Source: DATBLE01 sp963764565 (GTDB lineage Bacteria > Actinomycetota > Thermoleophilia > Gaiellales > Gaiellaceae). From it: a stretch of DNA of 64,000 nucleotides. The stretch is taken from NCBI GenBank assembly GCA_963764565.1, contig CAVXTD010000023.1, forward strand, positions 186,001-250,000, read 5' to 3'. The notes under the pieces are model-generated. The model was not told the DNA's origin. It worked only from the letters and a program-made list of their open reading frames with translations, and ran no database searches. Each line of letters starts with the position of its first letter. Within the stretch, counting starts at the first letter, position 1. The position numbers and the translations under genes were made by a program. Positions 33,814-41,132 of this stretch are shown here, one piece after another.

Positions 33814-34597
33814 AGCCGGGCTGTGCCCGGCGCCAGTTCACCTCGGCGCCGAACACGATTACGTTCGCCATCACGTAGAGCCAGATCAGGAGCAGCACCG
33901 GGGCGCCGATCGCCACCGCCGCGGGCACGTGCTTGGACAGGCGCAGATAGAAGGGCAGCACTTGGAATGTCGCTTCGAGCGCCACGGTGGCGACGATCGC
34001 GCCCGGCAGGACATCGCGGATCGTCAGGTCGGCGTTGGTCAGATACCGGTAGGACGAGACCAGGAACAGCAAGATCGTCGTCGCCGAGACCAGCACCGAG
34101 AGCATGTACGCGATGATCGCGTTGGCGAGGAACCCCGGCGCGAAACGGTTCAGCAGGTGTGCGCCGACCCCGCCGATGACCAGGCCGACGAACAGGGTGA
34201 CCAGCGAGGCGAGCATGAAGACGACCGCGCGCCCCTTGCCGTAGAGAAAGGGGCGGTTCGGCCGGCCGTAGACGATGTTGAACGCCGACTCGAGCACGCT
34301 GAAGAGCGACAGCGACGACCAGAGCAGGAAGCCGCCGCCGATCAGCCCGAGCGAAGTGGCGTTGCCCTGGATGCTCCGGACCCAGGAGACGATGCTGGAG
34401 ACCGACGCGCTCGGGAAGATCCTCTGGAGCTCCGTGACGAAGTAGCTCGACTCGTTCGCCCGGCCTGTGAGACCGAGCAGCGCCAGCGCGAGGAAGACGA
34501 GCGGCACGAAGGAGAGGAGCGCGAAGTAGGCGATCATCGCGGCCAGGTGCGTGCCCCGGTCGGCGAAGAACTTCGAGAAGGTCTCGCGAACATGCAC
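33812..34597 (-). CDS. YihY/BrkB-type integral membrane protein
   Basis: A 261-residue polytopic protein with about six hydrophobic helices. It begins VHVRETFSKFFADRGTHLAAMIAYFALLSFVPLVFLALALLG, the YihY signature (the conserved AAxIAYxxLxSxxP), and later reads GVGFLLWSSLSLFSVLESAFNIVYG-like and RYLTNADLTIRDVLPGAIVATVALEATFQV. The GTG at 34597 is chosen because it begins the conserved segment; the frame is open further upstream, antisense to the roadblock gene. Function of the family is unsettled (virulence-factor/ribonuclease BN names are historical). Confidence 0.84.
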   Translation of the reverse strand: MHVRETFSKFFADRGTHLAAMIAYFALLSFVPLVFLALALLGLTGRANESSYFVTELQRIFPSASVSSIVSWVRSIQGNATSLGLIGGGFLLWSSLSLFSVLESAFNIVYGRPNRPFLYGKGRAVVFMLASLVTLFVGLVIGGVGAHLLNRFAPGFLANAIIAYMLSVLVSATTILLFLVSSYRYLTNADLTIRDVLPGAIVATVALEATFQVLPFYLRLSKHVPAAVAIGAPVLLLIWLYVMANVIVFGAEVNWRRAQPG

Positions 34598-34602
34598 TGT
34601 GT

Positions 34603-34617
34603 TAGCGTGTGCCGCCG
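34603..34617 (+). promoter_or_regulatory. Candidate leaderless -10 element before 34618
   Basis: TAGCGT at 34603-34608 lies 9 nt before the ATG at 34618. A GTG directly after the hexamer (34609) is in the same frame, but too close to be the start. Confidence 0.4.
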
Positions 34618-35007
34618 ATGGACGCCGCACAAGCGCTATCGGACTTGACCGAGATCTCGTCCCAGATCGAGGCGGCAATTGTTCTCGACGCAGACGGCTC
34701 GACGATCGCCTCGACGCTCGACGAGTCGCGGTCCGGCGACTTCGCACGGATCGTGCACGAGCTCTTGGCTGCCGTCCGTCGTGCCGCCGGCGACAAGGGG
34801 CTCGCGCAGCTCGAGGTGGCGACGAGCGACGGCAGCGTCTTCGTCGTCCAGGATGAGCAACGGACGATTGCTGCAACCACAGGGCAGGAGCCTACAGTCG
34901 GTCTTGTCTTCTACGACCTGAAGAGCTGCCTTCGTAGTGTCGCCGCCGAGGAGAATCCGAAGCCGAAGCGCTCCCCCGCGAAGAGCGGAAGCGATGCCCC
35001 GTCGTAG
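34618..35007 (+). CDS. Roadblock/LC7 domain protein
   Basis: A 129-residue Roadblock/LC7 (MglB-like) protein. MDAAQALSDLTEISSQIEAAIVLDADGSTIASTLDE is the start of the fold, and AQLEVATSDGSVFVVQDEQRTIAATTGQEPTVGLVFYDLKSCL completes it. The tail is basic (PKPKRSPAK). In bacteria, MglB-type proteins are GAPs or partners of small Ras-like GTPases. No GTPase gene lies beside it here. It diverges from the BrkB gene and is followed by a small membrane protein, which it overlaps by 14 nt. Confidence 0.82.
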   Translation: MDAAQALSDLTEISSQIEAAIVLDADGSTIASTLDESRSGDFARIVHELLAAVRRAAGDKGLAQLEVATSDGSVFVVQDEQRTIAATTGQEPTVGLVFYDLKSCLRSVAAEENPKPKRSPAKSGSDAPS

Positions 35008-35203
35008 GCTGCTCACGGGCTTCGTCCTCGCCGCCGGCTCGCTCGCGGGCACGGTGTTCTACAGGCGTCGCTCGGCGCGCCGCCGCGATCGGGTCGACGT
35101 GTACTACGAGGATGGCTCGATGCTCTCTCTCGCCGAGGGCTCGCCGGAGGCTGGGACGGCGCTTCCCCTGGCAAGGCGTCTGATCGAGATCGCCCGCCGG
35201 TAG
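34994..35203 (+). CDS. Small membrane-anchored protein of unknown function
   Basis: A 69-residue protein. MPRRRLLTGFVLAAGSLAGTVFYRRRSARRR is a single membrane segment bracketed by arginines, and the C-terminal part DRVDVYYEDGSMLSLAEGSPEAGTALPLARRLIE is soluble. It overlaps the roadblock gene by 14 nt and pyrE follows 2 nt later, so it is in their operon. The roadblock protein and this one may be a membrane-linked pair (inference). No family recognised. Confidence 0.65.
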   Translation: MPRRRLLTGFVLAAGSLAGTVFYRRRSARRRDRVDVYYEDGSMLSLAEGSPEAGTALPLARRLIEIARR

Positions 35204-35205
35204 CC

Positions 35206-35739
35206 GTGGACGACCGGGCTCTGCTCGCCGCCCTGCGTGAGCATGCGTACCTCGAGGGCGATTTCGTCCTACGCTCGGGCAAGCGCTCGAAGTACTACCT
35301 GGACAAGTACCGCTTCGAGACCGTGCCCGACCTGCTCGAGGCCCTGGGGGCGAGGCTCGCAACGAAGGCGACCGAGGTCGAGCCTGACGCGGCTCGTCTG
35401 GCGGGGCCCGAGCTCGGCGCCGTCGCGCTCGCCGCTGCCGCCTCGCTCTCCTCGCGCCTGCCGTTCCTGATCGTCCGGGGCGAGGCAAAGGCATACGGAA
35501 CGAGCAACCGGCTCGAGGGGGCTTACGCCGCCGGCGAGCGAGTTCTGCTGATCGAGGATGTGGTCACATCGGGCGGCGCAGCGGCCGATGCCGTCCGAGC
35601 CCTACGCCAAGCTGATCTGGAATGCCGTACGGCCATCTGCGTCATCGATCGGGAGGAAGGCGGTGTGGAAGCCCTCGCGCGTCTTGGCGTCCACCTGCAC
35701 CCGTTGTTCCGTGCGGCCGAAGTCGTCGAGGGACGGTAG
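35206..35739 (+). CDS. pyrE: Orotate phosphoribosyltransferase
   Basis: This joins orotate to PRPP to give OMP in UMP synthesis. The 177-residue protein has FVLRSGKRSKYYLDKYRFE near the N-terminus, the KAYGTSNRLEG catalytic loop (Lys) and the PRPP motif VLLIEDVVTSGGAA. GTG 35206 follows the previous stop by 2 nt. pyrF lies three genes later, separated by HU, so pyrimidine genes surround the nucleoid gene. Confidence 0.93.
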   Translation: MDDRALLAALREHAYLEGDFVLRSGKRSKYYLDKYRFETVPDLLEALGARLATKATEVEPDAARLAGPELGAVALAAAASLSSRLPFLIVRGEAKAYGTSNRLEGAYAAGERVLLIEDVVTSGGAAADAVRALRQADLECRTAICVIDREEGGVEALARLGVHLHPLFRAAEVVEGR

Positions 35740-35756
35740 GGTGCAAAGCCGCATGG

Positions 35757-35785
35757 TTGAGCGAAATGAAACCCGGTGGTAGCTT
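35757..35785 (+). promoter_or_regulatory. Sigma70-type promoter for the HU gene
   Basis: TTGAGC (35757-35762), a 17-nt spacer and TAGCTT (35780-35785) give a plausible vegetative promoter. Unlike the leaderless genes, HU then has a leader of about 35 nt with the ribosome-binding site AGGAGGAGG (35811-35819). Confidence 0.55.
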
Positions 35786-35825
35786 CCGTCCCGTGATCCG
35801 CTATTTCCAGAGGAGGAGGACCTAG

Positions 35826-36107
35826 GTGACCAAGCAGGAGTTTGTCGACGCCGTTGCCCAGAAGAGCGGCTTGGGCCGCCGTGAGGCAGGTCAGGCAGTC
35901 GACGCAGTGCTCGACACGATCACATCCGCGCTCGTGCGGCGCGATTCCGTCAGCTTCACCGGCTTCGGCAAGTTCGCGACGTCCGATCGCAAGGCCCGCA
36001 TGGGCGTGAATCCGCGCAATCCGGGCCAGAAAGTGCACATCCCGGCGGCAACGGTGCCGAAGTTCACCGCGGGGAGCTCGCTCAAGCAAGCCGTTCGCGG
36101 CGGCTAG
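35826..36107 (+). CDS. hupB: HU-family DNA-binding protein
   Basis: A 93-residue nucleoid protein that bends DNA as a dimer. MTKQEFVDAVAQKSGLGRREAGQAVDAVLDTI is the helical N-terminus, and SFTGFGKFATSDRKARMGVNPRNPGQKVHIPA contains the arm and the conserved Pro. It ends VPKFTAGSSLKQAVRGG without the Lys-rich mycobacterial tail. Start GTG 35826 has a strong ribosome-binding site. A strong stem-loop (36126-36167) follows the stop. Confidence 0.95.
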   Translation: MTKQEFVDAVAQKSGLGRREAGQAVDAVLDTITSALVRRDSVSFTGFGKFATSDRKARMGVNPRNPGQKVHIPAATVPKFTAGSSLKQAVRGG

Positions 36108-36125
36108 CGGGGAGCCCTCCTCCCG

Positions 36126-36167
36126 TGCTGCCACCGAGGGCCGCGCAAGCAGTCCTCGGTGGCAGCA
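36126..36167 (+). terminator. Stem-loop downstream of HU
   Basis: A 14-bp perfect stem, TGCTGCCACCGAGG (36126-36139) and its complement (36154-36167), closes a 14-nt loop. It lies 19 bp after the HU stop and 21 bp before pyrF. No T-tract follows. Confidence 0.65.
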
Positions 36168-36174
36168 TCCTGTC

Positions 36175-36187
36175 TACTCTAGGACCG
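36175..36187 (+). promoter_or_regulatory. Candidate leaderless -10 element before pyrF
   Basis: TACTCT at 36175-36180 lies 7 nt before the ATG at 36188, just after the HU stem-loop. Confidence 0.4.
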
Positions 36188-37105
36188 ATGGACGCGGGAG
36201 CGACTGTCGTGACCACCGCCTTCGCCGACCGGCTCGCCACGGCGATCGAGCAGAAGCACAGCCAGCTTGTCGTCGGCCTCGACCCGCGGCTCGACCTGCT
36301 CCCGTTGGAGGTCCGGGGTGGCGCCCGCGTCGGGCGCTCTGGCGCAGCCGAGGCGACCGCCCGCTTCTGTTGCGGGATTGTCGATGCCGTCGCGTCGTAC
36401 GTCGTGGCCGTCAAGCCGCAGCTGGCCTTCTTCGAGGTGCTCGGCAGCGACGGGCTCGTGGCCTTCGAGCGCGTCGTCGCGTACGCGCACGCGGCCGGGC
36501 TGCTCGTAATCGTCGACGGCAAGCGCGGTGACATCAGCTCGACGGCCCGTGCGTACGCGGACGCATACCTGGAGCCGAGCGAGACCCGCGGCGCTCTGGC
36601 CGATGCGCTCACCGTCAATCCCTATCTCGGTCGCGACTCCCTTGAGCCCTTCGTCGCCGCCTGCCGGCGTGGCGGGGGCGGCCTCTTCTGCCTCGTCAAG
36701 ACGTCGAACGCAGGGAGCGCCGACGTGCAGGACCTCGCGCTCTCCGACGGCAGGCCCGTCTGGCACCAGGTTGCGCTCCTCGTCCGCGAGCTCGGCGAGG
36801 AAATCGTCGGCGACTGCGGCCTGTCGAGCATCGGGGCCGTCGTCGGCGCAACCCACCCCCGTGCAATCGGTGAGGCACGGCGGCTCTTGCCGAAGGCGAT
36901 CTTGCTGCTTCCGGGGGTCGGCGCGCAGGGCGCGACAGCCGCCGACATCGCGCGCGCGTTTACGATCGGACCGGCCTCTGCCCTCGTCAGCGCCTCGCGC
37001 TCGGTGACCTACGCCTTCCGCGAGGCGGACGAAGACTGGCGCTCCGCCGCCGCGGCCGAGGCCGCCCGCCTTCGCCGCGAGGTGTGGGCCGTCTCGGGCT
37101 GGTGA
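36188..37105 (+). CDS. pyrF: Orotidine 5'-phosphate decarboxylase (type 2)
   Basis: The last step of UMP synthesis. The 305-residue length and VVGLDPRLDLLP and VIVDGKRGDISSTARAYADAYL (catalytic Lys-Asp set DxKxxDI-like, KRGD) mark the longer type 2 (bacterial/actinobacterial) enzyme. ALVSASRSVTYAF is the phosphate-binding end. An ATG upstream at 36125 is in frame but within the HU terminator, so 36188 is chosen. The stop overlaps the LysM gene start (GTGA at 37102-37105). Confidence 0.92.
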   Translation: MDAGATVVTTAFADRLATAIEQKHSQLVVGLDPRLDLLPLEVRGGARVGRSGAAEATARFCCGIVDAVASYVVAVKPQLAFFEVLGSDGLVAFERVVAYAHAAGLLVIVDGKRGDISSTARAYADAYLEPSETRGALADALTVNPYLGRDSLEPFVAACRRGGGGLFCLVKTSNAGSADVQDLALSDGRPVWHQVALLVRELGEEIVGDCGLSSIGAVVGATHPRAIGEARRLLPKAILLLPGVGAQGATAADIARAFTIGPASALVSASRSVTYAFREADEDWRSAAAAEAARLRREVWAVSGW

Positions 37106-37431
37106 GCCACCGGGAGTTCAGCGCCCGTTACGTCGCCCCCGTCGTCTTCCTGCTGGCGATGACCGGGATCGTTCTCCTCGTCCGCACGTCGCTTCGCGCC
37201 GATACGCGGTCAACGCCCACTCCAACCGTTTCGACGACCGCGCCCGGCGCCGCCGTCGCGCCTTCCGCGCCGGCGCGGTCGGAGCGGGCGAGCTACTACG
37301 TCATTGCCAGCGGCGACACCCTCGGCGCGATCGCGGCCCGCTTTGCGACCACTGTCGATGCGCTGCTCCGCCTGAATCCCGGGATCGAGCCGACCGCGCT
37401 CACGCCCGGCGAGCAGGTGCGCGTCAAGTAA
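37102..37431 (+). CDS. LysM-domain membrane-anchored protein
   Basis: A 109-residue protein with one N-terminal membrane helix (YVAPVVFLLAMTGIVLLVR), a Thr/Ser/Pro/Ala linker and a C-terminal LysM domain (YYVIASGDTLGAIAARFATTVDALLRLNPGIEPTALTPGEQVRV). It should bind peptidoglycan on the outside. The GTG at 37102 overlaps the pyrF stop; a GTG six codons upstream is possible. The next gene is a DD-carboxypeptidase, so the two likely act in wall remodelling. Confidence 0.82.
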   Translation: MSHREFSARYVAPVVFLLAMTGIVLLVRTSLRADTRSTPTPTVSTTAPGAAVAPSAPARSERASYYVIASGDTLGAIAARFATTVDALLRLNPGIEPTALTPGEQVRVK

Positions 37432-37452
37432 CAGGGGACGGCTGCCGAAGGG

Positions 37453-37466
37453 TAGGCTTCGCGGCC
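37453..37466 (+). promoter_or_regulatory. Candidate leaderless -10 element before 37467
   Basis: TAGGCT at 37453-37458 lies 8 nt before the GTG at 37467. Confidence 0.4.
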
Positions 37467-38597
37467 GTGAAGCTTCGGTCGGGGCTCCGCGCAGCCCTTC
37501 TCGCGACAGCTCTCCTGCTCTCCGCTCAGGCTGCGGTTGCCGGCGCTCCGCAGGTCGCCGGGCGGGCGTACTTCGTCCAGAACGGCGCCACCGGCGAGGT
37601 GCTGGCCTCCAGTCACGACCGGGAGCGCGTGCCGATCGCGAGCATCACGAAGCTGATGACCGTCCTCGTCGCGCTGCAGCACGCACGCCTCGACGACATC
37701 GTCACGGTTAGCGGGCGGGCGGCCGATGTGGGCGAGTCCTCGATCTACCTGGAGAAGGGCGAGCGGATCAGCGTCGGCGACCTCGTCGAGTCGGCTCTGA
37801 TCCAGAGCGCGAATGACGCCGCGGTCGCACTCGCCGAGCACGTCGGCGGTACCCAGACGGCTTTCGTCGCGATGATGAACGAGGAGGCGGCTCGTCTCGG
37901 GCTGCACGACACCCATTTCGCAAACCCCGACGGGCTGGACGCGCCCGGCCACTACTCGAGCGCGCGCGACGTGACGCGGCTCGCACGGATCGCCATGAAG
38001 AACCCGGTCATCCGGGACGTTGTCTCCCGGCGCACGGCGACAGTCGCGGGAGGGCGCCTCCTGACGACCTGGAACGACCTCCTGTCGAGCTTCCCGGGAG
38101 CGTTCGGCGTGAAGACCGGGCACACCGAGGGCGCGGGGTGGTCGGAGGTGGCTGCCGCGCGAGCGTACGGGGTGACCGTGTACGCAACGCTGCTCGGAGG
38201 TGCCACCCGCGCCGGGCGCAACGCGGACCTCTCCGCGCTGCTCGCCTGGGGGCTCTCCCGGTACCGCACCGTGCGCATCGTCTCGGGGGAACGGATCTAC
38301 GCGACTGCGCAGGCCCCGTACGGACGGCGGGCGCTTGCGCTCGTCGCCGGCGGATCGGTGACGAGGATCGTCCGCGTCGACCGGCCGCTGGTCGAGCAGG
38401 TGACCGCCCCGACGGTGGTCTCGCTGCCGGTGAAAAAGGGGGAGCGTCTGGGTGAGGTGCTCGTCTACGCCGGGAAGAAGGTCGTCGCCCGCCGCCCGCT
38501 CGTCGCAGCGCGCTCAATCGCCAAACCGGGTTTCGCCGGACGCGCGGAGTGGTATGCAGGGAGGACGCTGAACCGGATCGGCAGCTGGTTTTCGTGA
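37467..38597 (+). CDS. D-alanyl-D-alanine carboxypeptidase (PBP5/DacF-like)
   Basis: A secreted penicillin-binding protein of 376 residues that trims peptidoglycan stem peptides. A signal peptide (LLATALLLSAQAAVAGA) is followed by the active-site SITK at 59-62, SAN at 114-116 and KTG at 216-218, all S11-family motifs in order. The C-terminal domain (from about residue 290) resembles the beta-rich PBP5-C/anchor region. No C-terminal amphipathic anchor is obvious. GTG 37467 follows TAGGCT by 8 nt. Confidence 0.9.
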   Translation: MKLRSGLRAALLATALLLSAQAAVAGAPQVAGRAYFVQNGATGEVLASSHDRERVPIASITKLMTVLVALQHARLDDIVTVSGRAADVGESSIYLEKGERISVGDLVESALIQSANDAAVALAEHVGGTQTAFVAMMNEEAARLGLHDTHFANPDGLDAPGHYSSARDVTRLARIAMKNPVIRDVVSRRTATVAGGRLLTTWNDLLSSFPGAFGVKTGHTEGAGWSEVAAARAYGVTVYATLLGGATRAGRNADLSALLAWGLSRYRTVRIVSGERIYATAQAPYGRRALALVAGGSVTRIVRVDRPLVEQVTAPTVVSLPVKKGERLGEVLVYAGKKVVARRPLVAARSIAKPGFAGRAEWYAGRTLNRIGSWFS

Positions 38598-38601
38598 GCT
38601 C

Positions 38602-39561
38602 ATGATCGTTACGGTCACCCTCAACGCCGCCATCGACCGCACCCTCACCGTGCCGAACTTCCAGCTCGGCCAGCGGCACCGGGCGAGCGCCGGCCTGACG
38701 CTCGCGGGCGGCAAGGGCATCAATGTCGCCCGCGCGCTCAAGCGGCTGGGCGTTCCGGTCGTGGCGACCGGGCTTGCGGGCGGACGGACCGGAACCCGTG
38801 TCGTCGAGGAGTTGACCGGCGAGGCGATTCTCAACGACTTCGTCCGGATCGAGGACGAGTCGCGGACGTCGACAGCCGTCGTCGACCCGACCGGGAGCTC
38901 ATTCACCGAGATCAACGAGTGGGGCCCGCTCGCAAAGCCCGAGGAGGTCGAGATGCTGCTCGAGAAGCTGCGTTACCTCTCTCGCGGCGCCGACTTCGTC
39001 GTGCTCGCGGGCTCTCTGCCCCGCGGGGTCGCTCCCGACTTCTACGGCGAGCTGATCCGCGACCTGGGCCGCCGGCAGGTGCTGACCGTTCTCGACACGG
39101 ACGGTGAGCCGCTGAGGCTTGGGCTCGAGACAGAGCCGTTTCTCGTCTCGCCGAACCAGCGCGAGGCGGAGGCGCTCGTCGGCCAGGAGTTCTACGAGCA
39201 GCAGGATTTCGCGTACGCGCTCGAGCACATAGCCGAGCTCGGCGCCCGGAACGTCCTGATCACCGACGAAGGCGGGTGCTTCGCACGGCTCCGGGAGGGA
39301 CGGAAGACGCGGCGCTACCGGGTGGTCGCGCCGCAGGTCGAGACGATGTCGGCAGTGGGTGCCGGCGACGTGCTGCTGGCCGGCTTCATCGCCTCGCAGG
39401 TCGAGGGGCACTCCGCCGAGGACGCCCTCCGCGCGGCCGTGGCCGCCGGTGCTGCCTCCGCGAAGGAGATCGGCGCCGGCCGCTTCGATCCGCGAACGGC
39501 GCTCGGCCTGCAACCCGACGTCGAGCTCGGCGACCTGGAGCACGTCGTGGTCGACCGCTAA
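38602..39561 (+). CDS. 1-phosphofructokinase-like PfkB kinase
   Basis: A 319-residue PfkB/ribokinase-fold sugar kinase of the LacC/FruK group. MIVTVTLNAAIDRTLTVPNFQLGQRHRA and GGKGINVARALKRLGVPVVATGL are N-terminal motifs, VVLAGSLPRGVAPDFYGELI is typical, and AVGAGDVLLAGFI near the C-terminus holds the catalytic Asp. It phosphorylates a sugar phosphate (fructose 1-P, tagatose 6-P or fructose 6-P); no PTS genes are nearby to decide. It follows the carboxypeptidase by 4 nt. Confidence 0.86.
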   Translation: MIVTVTLNAAIDRTLTVPNFQLGQRHRASAGLTLAGGKGINVARALKRLGVPVVATGLAGGRTGTRVVEELTGEAILNDFVRIEDESRTSTAVVDPTGSSFTEINEWGPLAKPEEVEMLLEKLRYLSRGADFVVLAGSLPRGVAPDFYGELIRDLGRRQVLTVLDTDGEPLRLGLETEPFLVSPNQREAEALVGQEFYEQQDFAYALEHIAELGARNVLITDEGGCFARLREGRKTRRYRVVAPQVETMSAVGAGDVLLAGFIASQVEGHSAEDALRAAVAAGAASAKEIGAGRFDPRTALGLQPDVELGDLEHVVVDR

Positions 39562-39571
39562 GCTGTCCTTC

Positions 39572-41086
39572 TTGGAGGGACTGGAGCTAGGCAGGGTCGA
39601 GGTCGAGCGCCTCCTGGCGCTCGACGACAAGTTTTCGAGGGAAGGGCTTGCCTTCGACGACGTCCTGCTGGTGCCGGCCGAGTCCGAGGTGCTCCCGAAT
39701 GACGTCTCCACCCGCACGCGGCTGACGCGGGAGATCGAGCTCGCGATCCCCGTGGTCTCGGCGGCGATGGACACGGTCACCGAGGCTCGCCTCGCAATCG
39801 CGCTCGCGCGCGCGGGCGGCATCGGGGTCGTCCACCGAAACCTCTCGATCGAGGATCAGGCCGCCGAGGTGGACAAGGTCAAGCGCTCCGAGGCCGGGAT
39901 GATCGTCGAGCCGGTCACGCTTGCGCCCGACGCACGGGTTTCCGAGGCGCTCGACCTGATGGCTCGCTACCGGATCTCAGGTGTGCCGATCGTCGACGCC
40001 GAAGGAATTCTCGTCGGAATCCTGACCAACCGCGACCTCCGCTTCGAGACCGACACGGCCCAGCCGGTCCACGCGCTGATGACGAGCCGCGACCTGGTCA
40101 CCGCACCTGTCGGTACGACCCTCGACGAGGCCGAGCGGATCCTCCATCGCAACAAGATCGAGAAGCTGCCCGTTGTCGACTCCGACGGCCGGCTCAGTGG
40201 ACTGATCACCGTCAAGGACATCTCGAAGCGGATCGAATACCCCAACGCGACCAAGGATCCTCAGGGACGGCTGCGGGTCGGCGCCGCCGTCGGCGTCGGC
40301 TCGGACGTGCTCGAGCGCGCGGCGGCGCTCGTCGCCCAGGGTGTGGACGTGCTGGTCCTCGACACGGCGCACGGGCACTCCCGAGGGGTGGTCGAGATGG
40401 CTGCCGAGCTCAAGTCCCGGTTCGACGTCGAGCTCATCGCGGGGAACGTCGCCACCGCCGAAGCTGCCGACGCGCTCGTCCGTGCCGGCGCGGACGGAGT
40501 CAAGGCGGGAGTTGGCCCGGGCTCCATCTGCACCACGCGCGTCGTCGCCGGTGTTGGCGTGCCGCAGGTGACCGCGGTCTACGACTGCGCGCGCGTCTGC
40601 GCCGCAGAGGGCGTGCCCCTGATTGCCGACGGCGGGATCCGCAACTCCGGCGATATCGCCAAGGCGATTGCGGCCGGCGCCGACACCGTCATGCTCGGCT
40701 CCGCGCTCGCGGGCACCGATGAGGCGCCGGGCGACGTCATCCTCGTGAAGGGCGAGCGGTACAAGGAATACCGCGGAATGGGGTCACTCGGTGCAATGAA
40801 GGCACGCGGCTTCTCGAAGGACCGCTACTTCCAGGGCGACGTCGAGGACGTCGAGCAGCTGATCCCGGAAGGGATCGAGGGGCGGGTCACCTACAAGGGG
40901 CCGGCGCAGGCGGTGCTCCACCAGTTCGTCGGCGGCCTGCGGCAGGCGATGGGCTACTGCGGGGCGGCGACGATCGAGGCGATGAAGGAGAACACCCGCT
41001 TCGTGCGGATCACTGCTGCCGGCCTGTACGAGAGCCACCCGCACGACGTGACGATCACGAAAGAGGCGCCGAACTATCGCCGTTGA
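39572..41086 (+). CDS. guaB: Inosine-5'-monophosphate dehydrogenase
   Basis: This oxidises IMP to XMP for GMP synthesis. The (beta/alpha)8 barrel begins REGLAFDDVLLVPAESEVLP; two CBS domains lie between (for example ISGVPIVDAEGILVGILTNRDLRF and IEKLPVVDSDGRLSGLITVKD). The catalytic Cys is in GPGSICTTR, and the flap is in KARGFSKDRYFQG. Length 504 residues from TTG 39572. No ATG or GTG precedes the conserved region in frame; a CTG at 39581 directly after GGAGGG is the alternative. guaA follows 46 nt downstream. Confidence 0.93.
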   Translation: MEGLELGRVEVERLLALDDKFSREGLAFDDVLLVPAESEVLPNDVSTRTRLTREIELAIPVVSAAMDTVTEARLAIALARAGGIGVVHRNLSIEDQAAEVDKVKRSEAGMIVEPVTLAPDARVSEALDLMARYRISGVPIVDAEGILVGILTNRDLRFETDTAQPVHALMTSRDLVTAPVGTTLDEAERILHRNKIEKLPVVDSDGRLSGLITVKDISKRIEYPNATKDPQGRLRVGAAVGVGSDVLERAAALVAQGVDVLVLDTAHGHSRGVVEMAAELKSRFDVELIAGNVATAEAADALVRAGADGVKAGVGPGSICTTRVVAGVGVPQVTAVYDCARVCAAEGVPLIADGGIRNSGDIAKAIAAGADTVMLGSALAGTDEAPGDVILVKGERYKEYRGMGSLGAMKARGFSKDRYFQGDVEDVEQLIPEGIEGRVTYKGPAQAVLHQFVGGLRQAMGYCGAATIEAMKENTRFVRITAAGLYESHPHDVTITKEAPNYRR

Positions 41087-41132
41087 TCCCGTTCGGCTCC
41101 CGATTCCGGAGCCGGCTCCGGAGGATCGCCCC

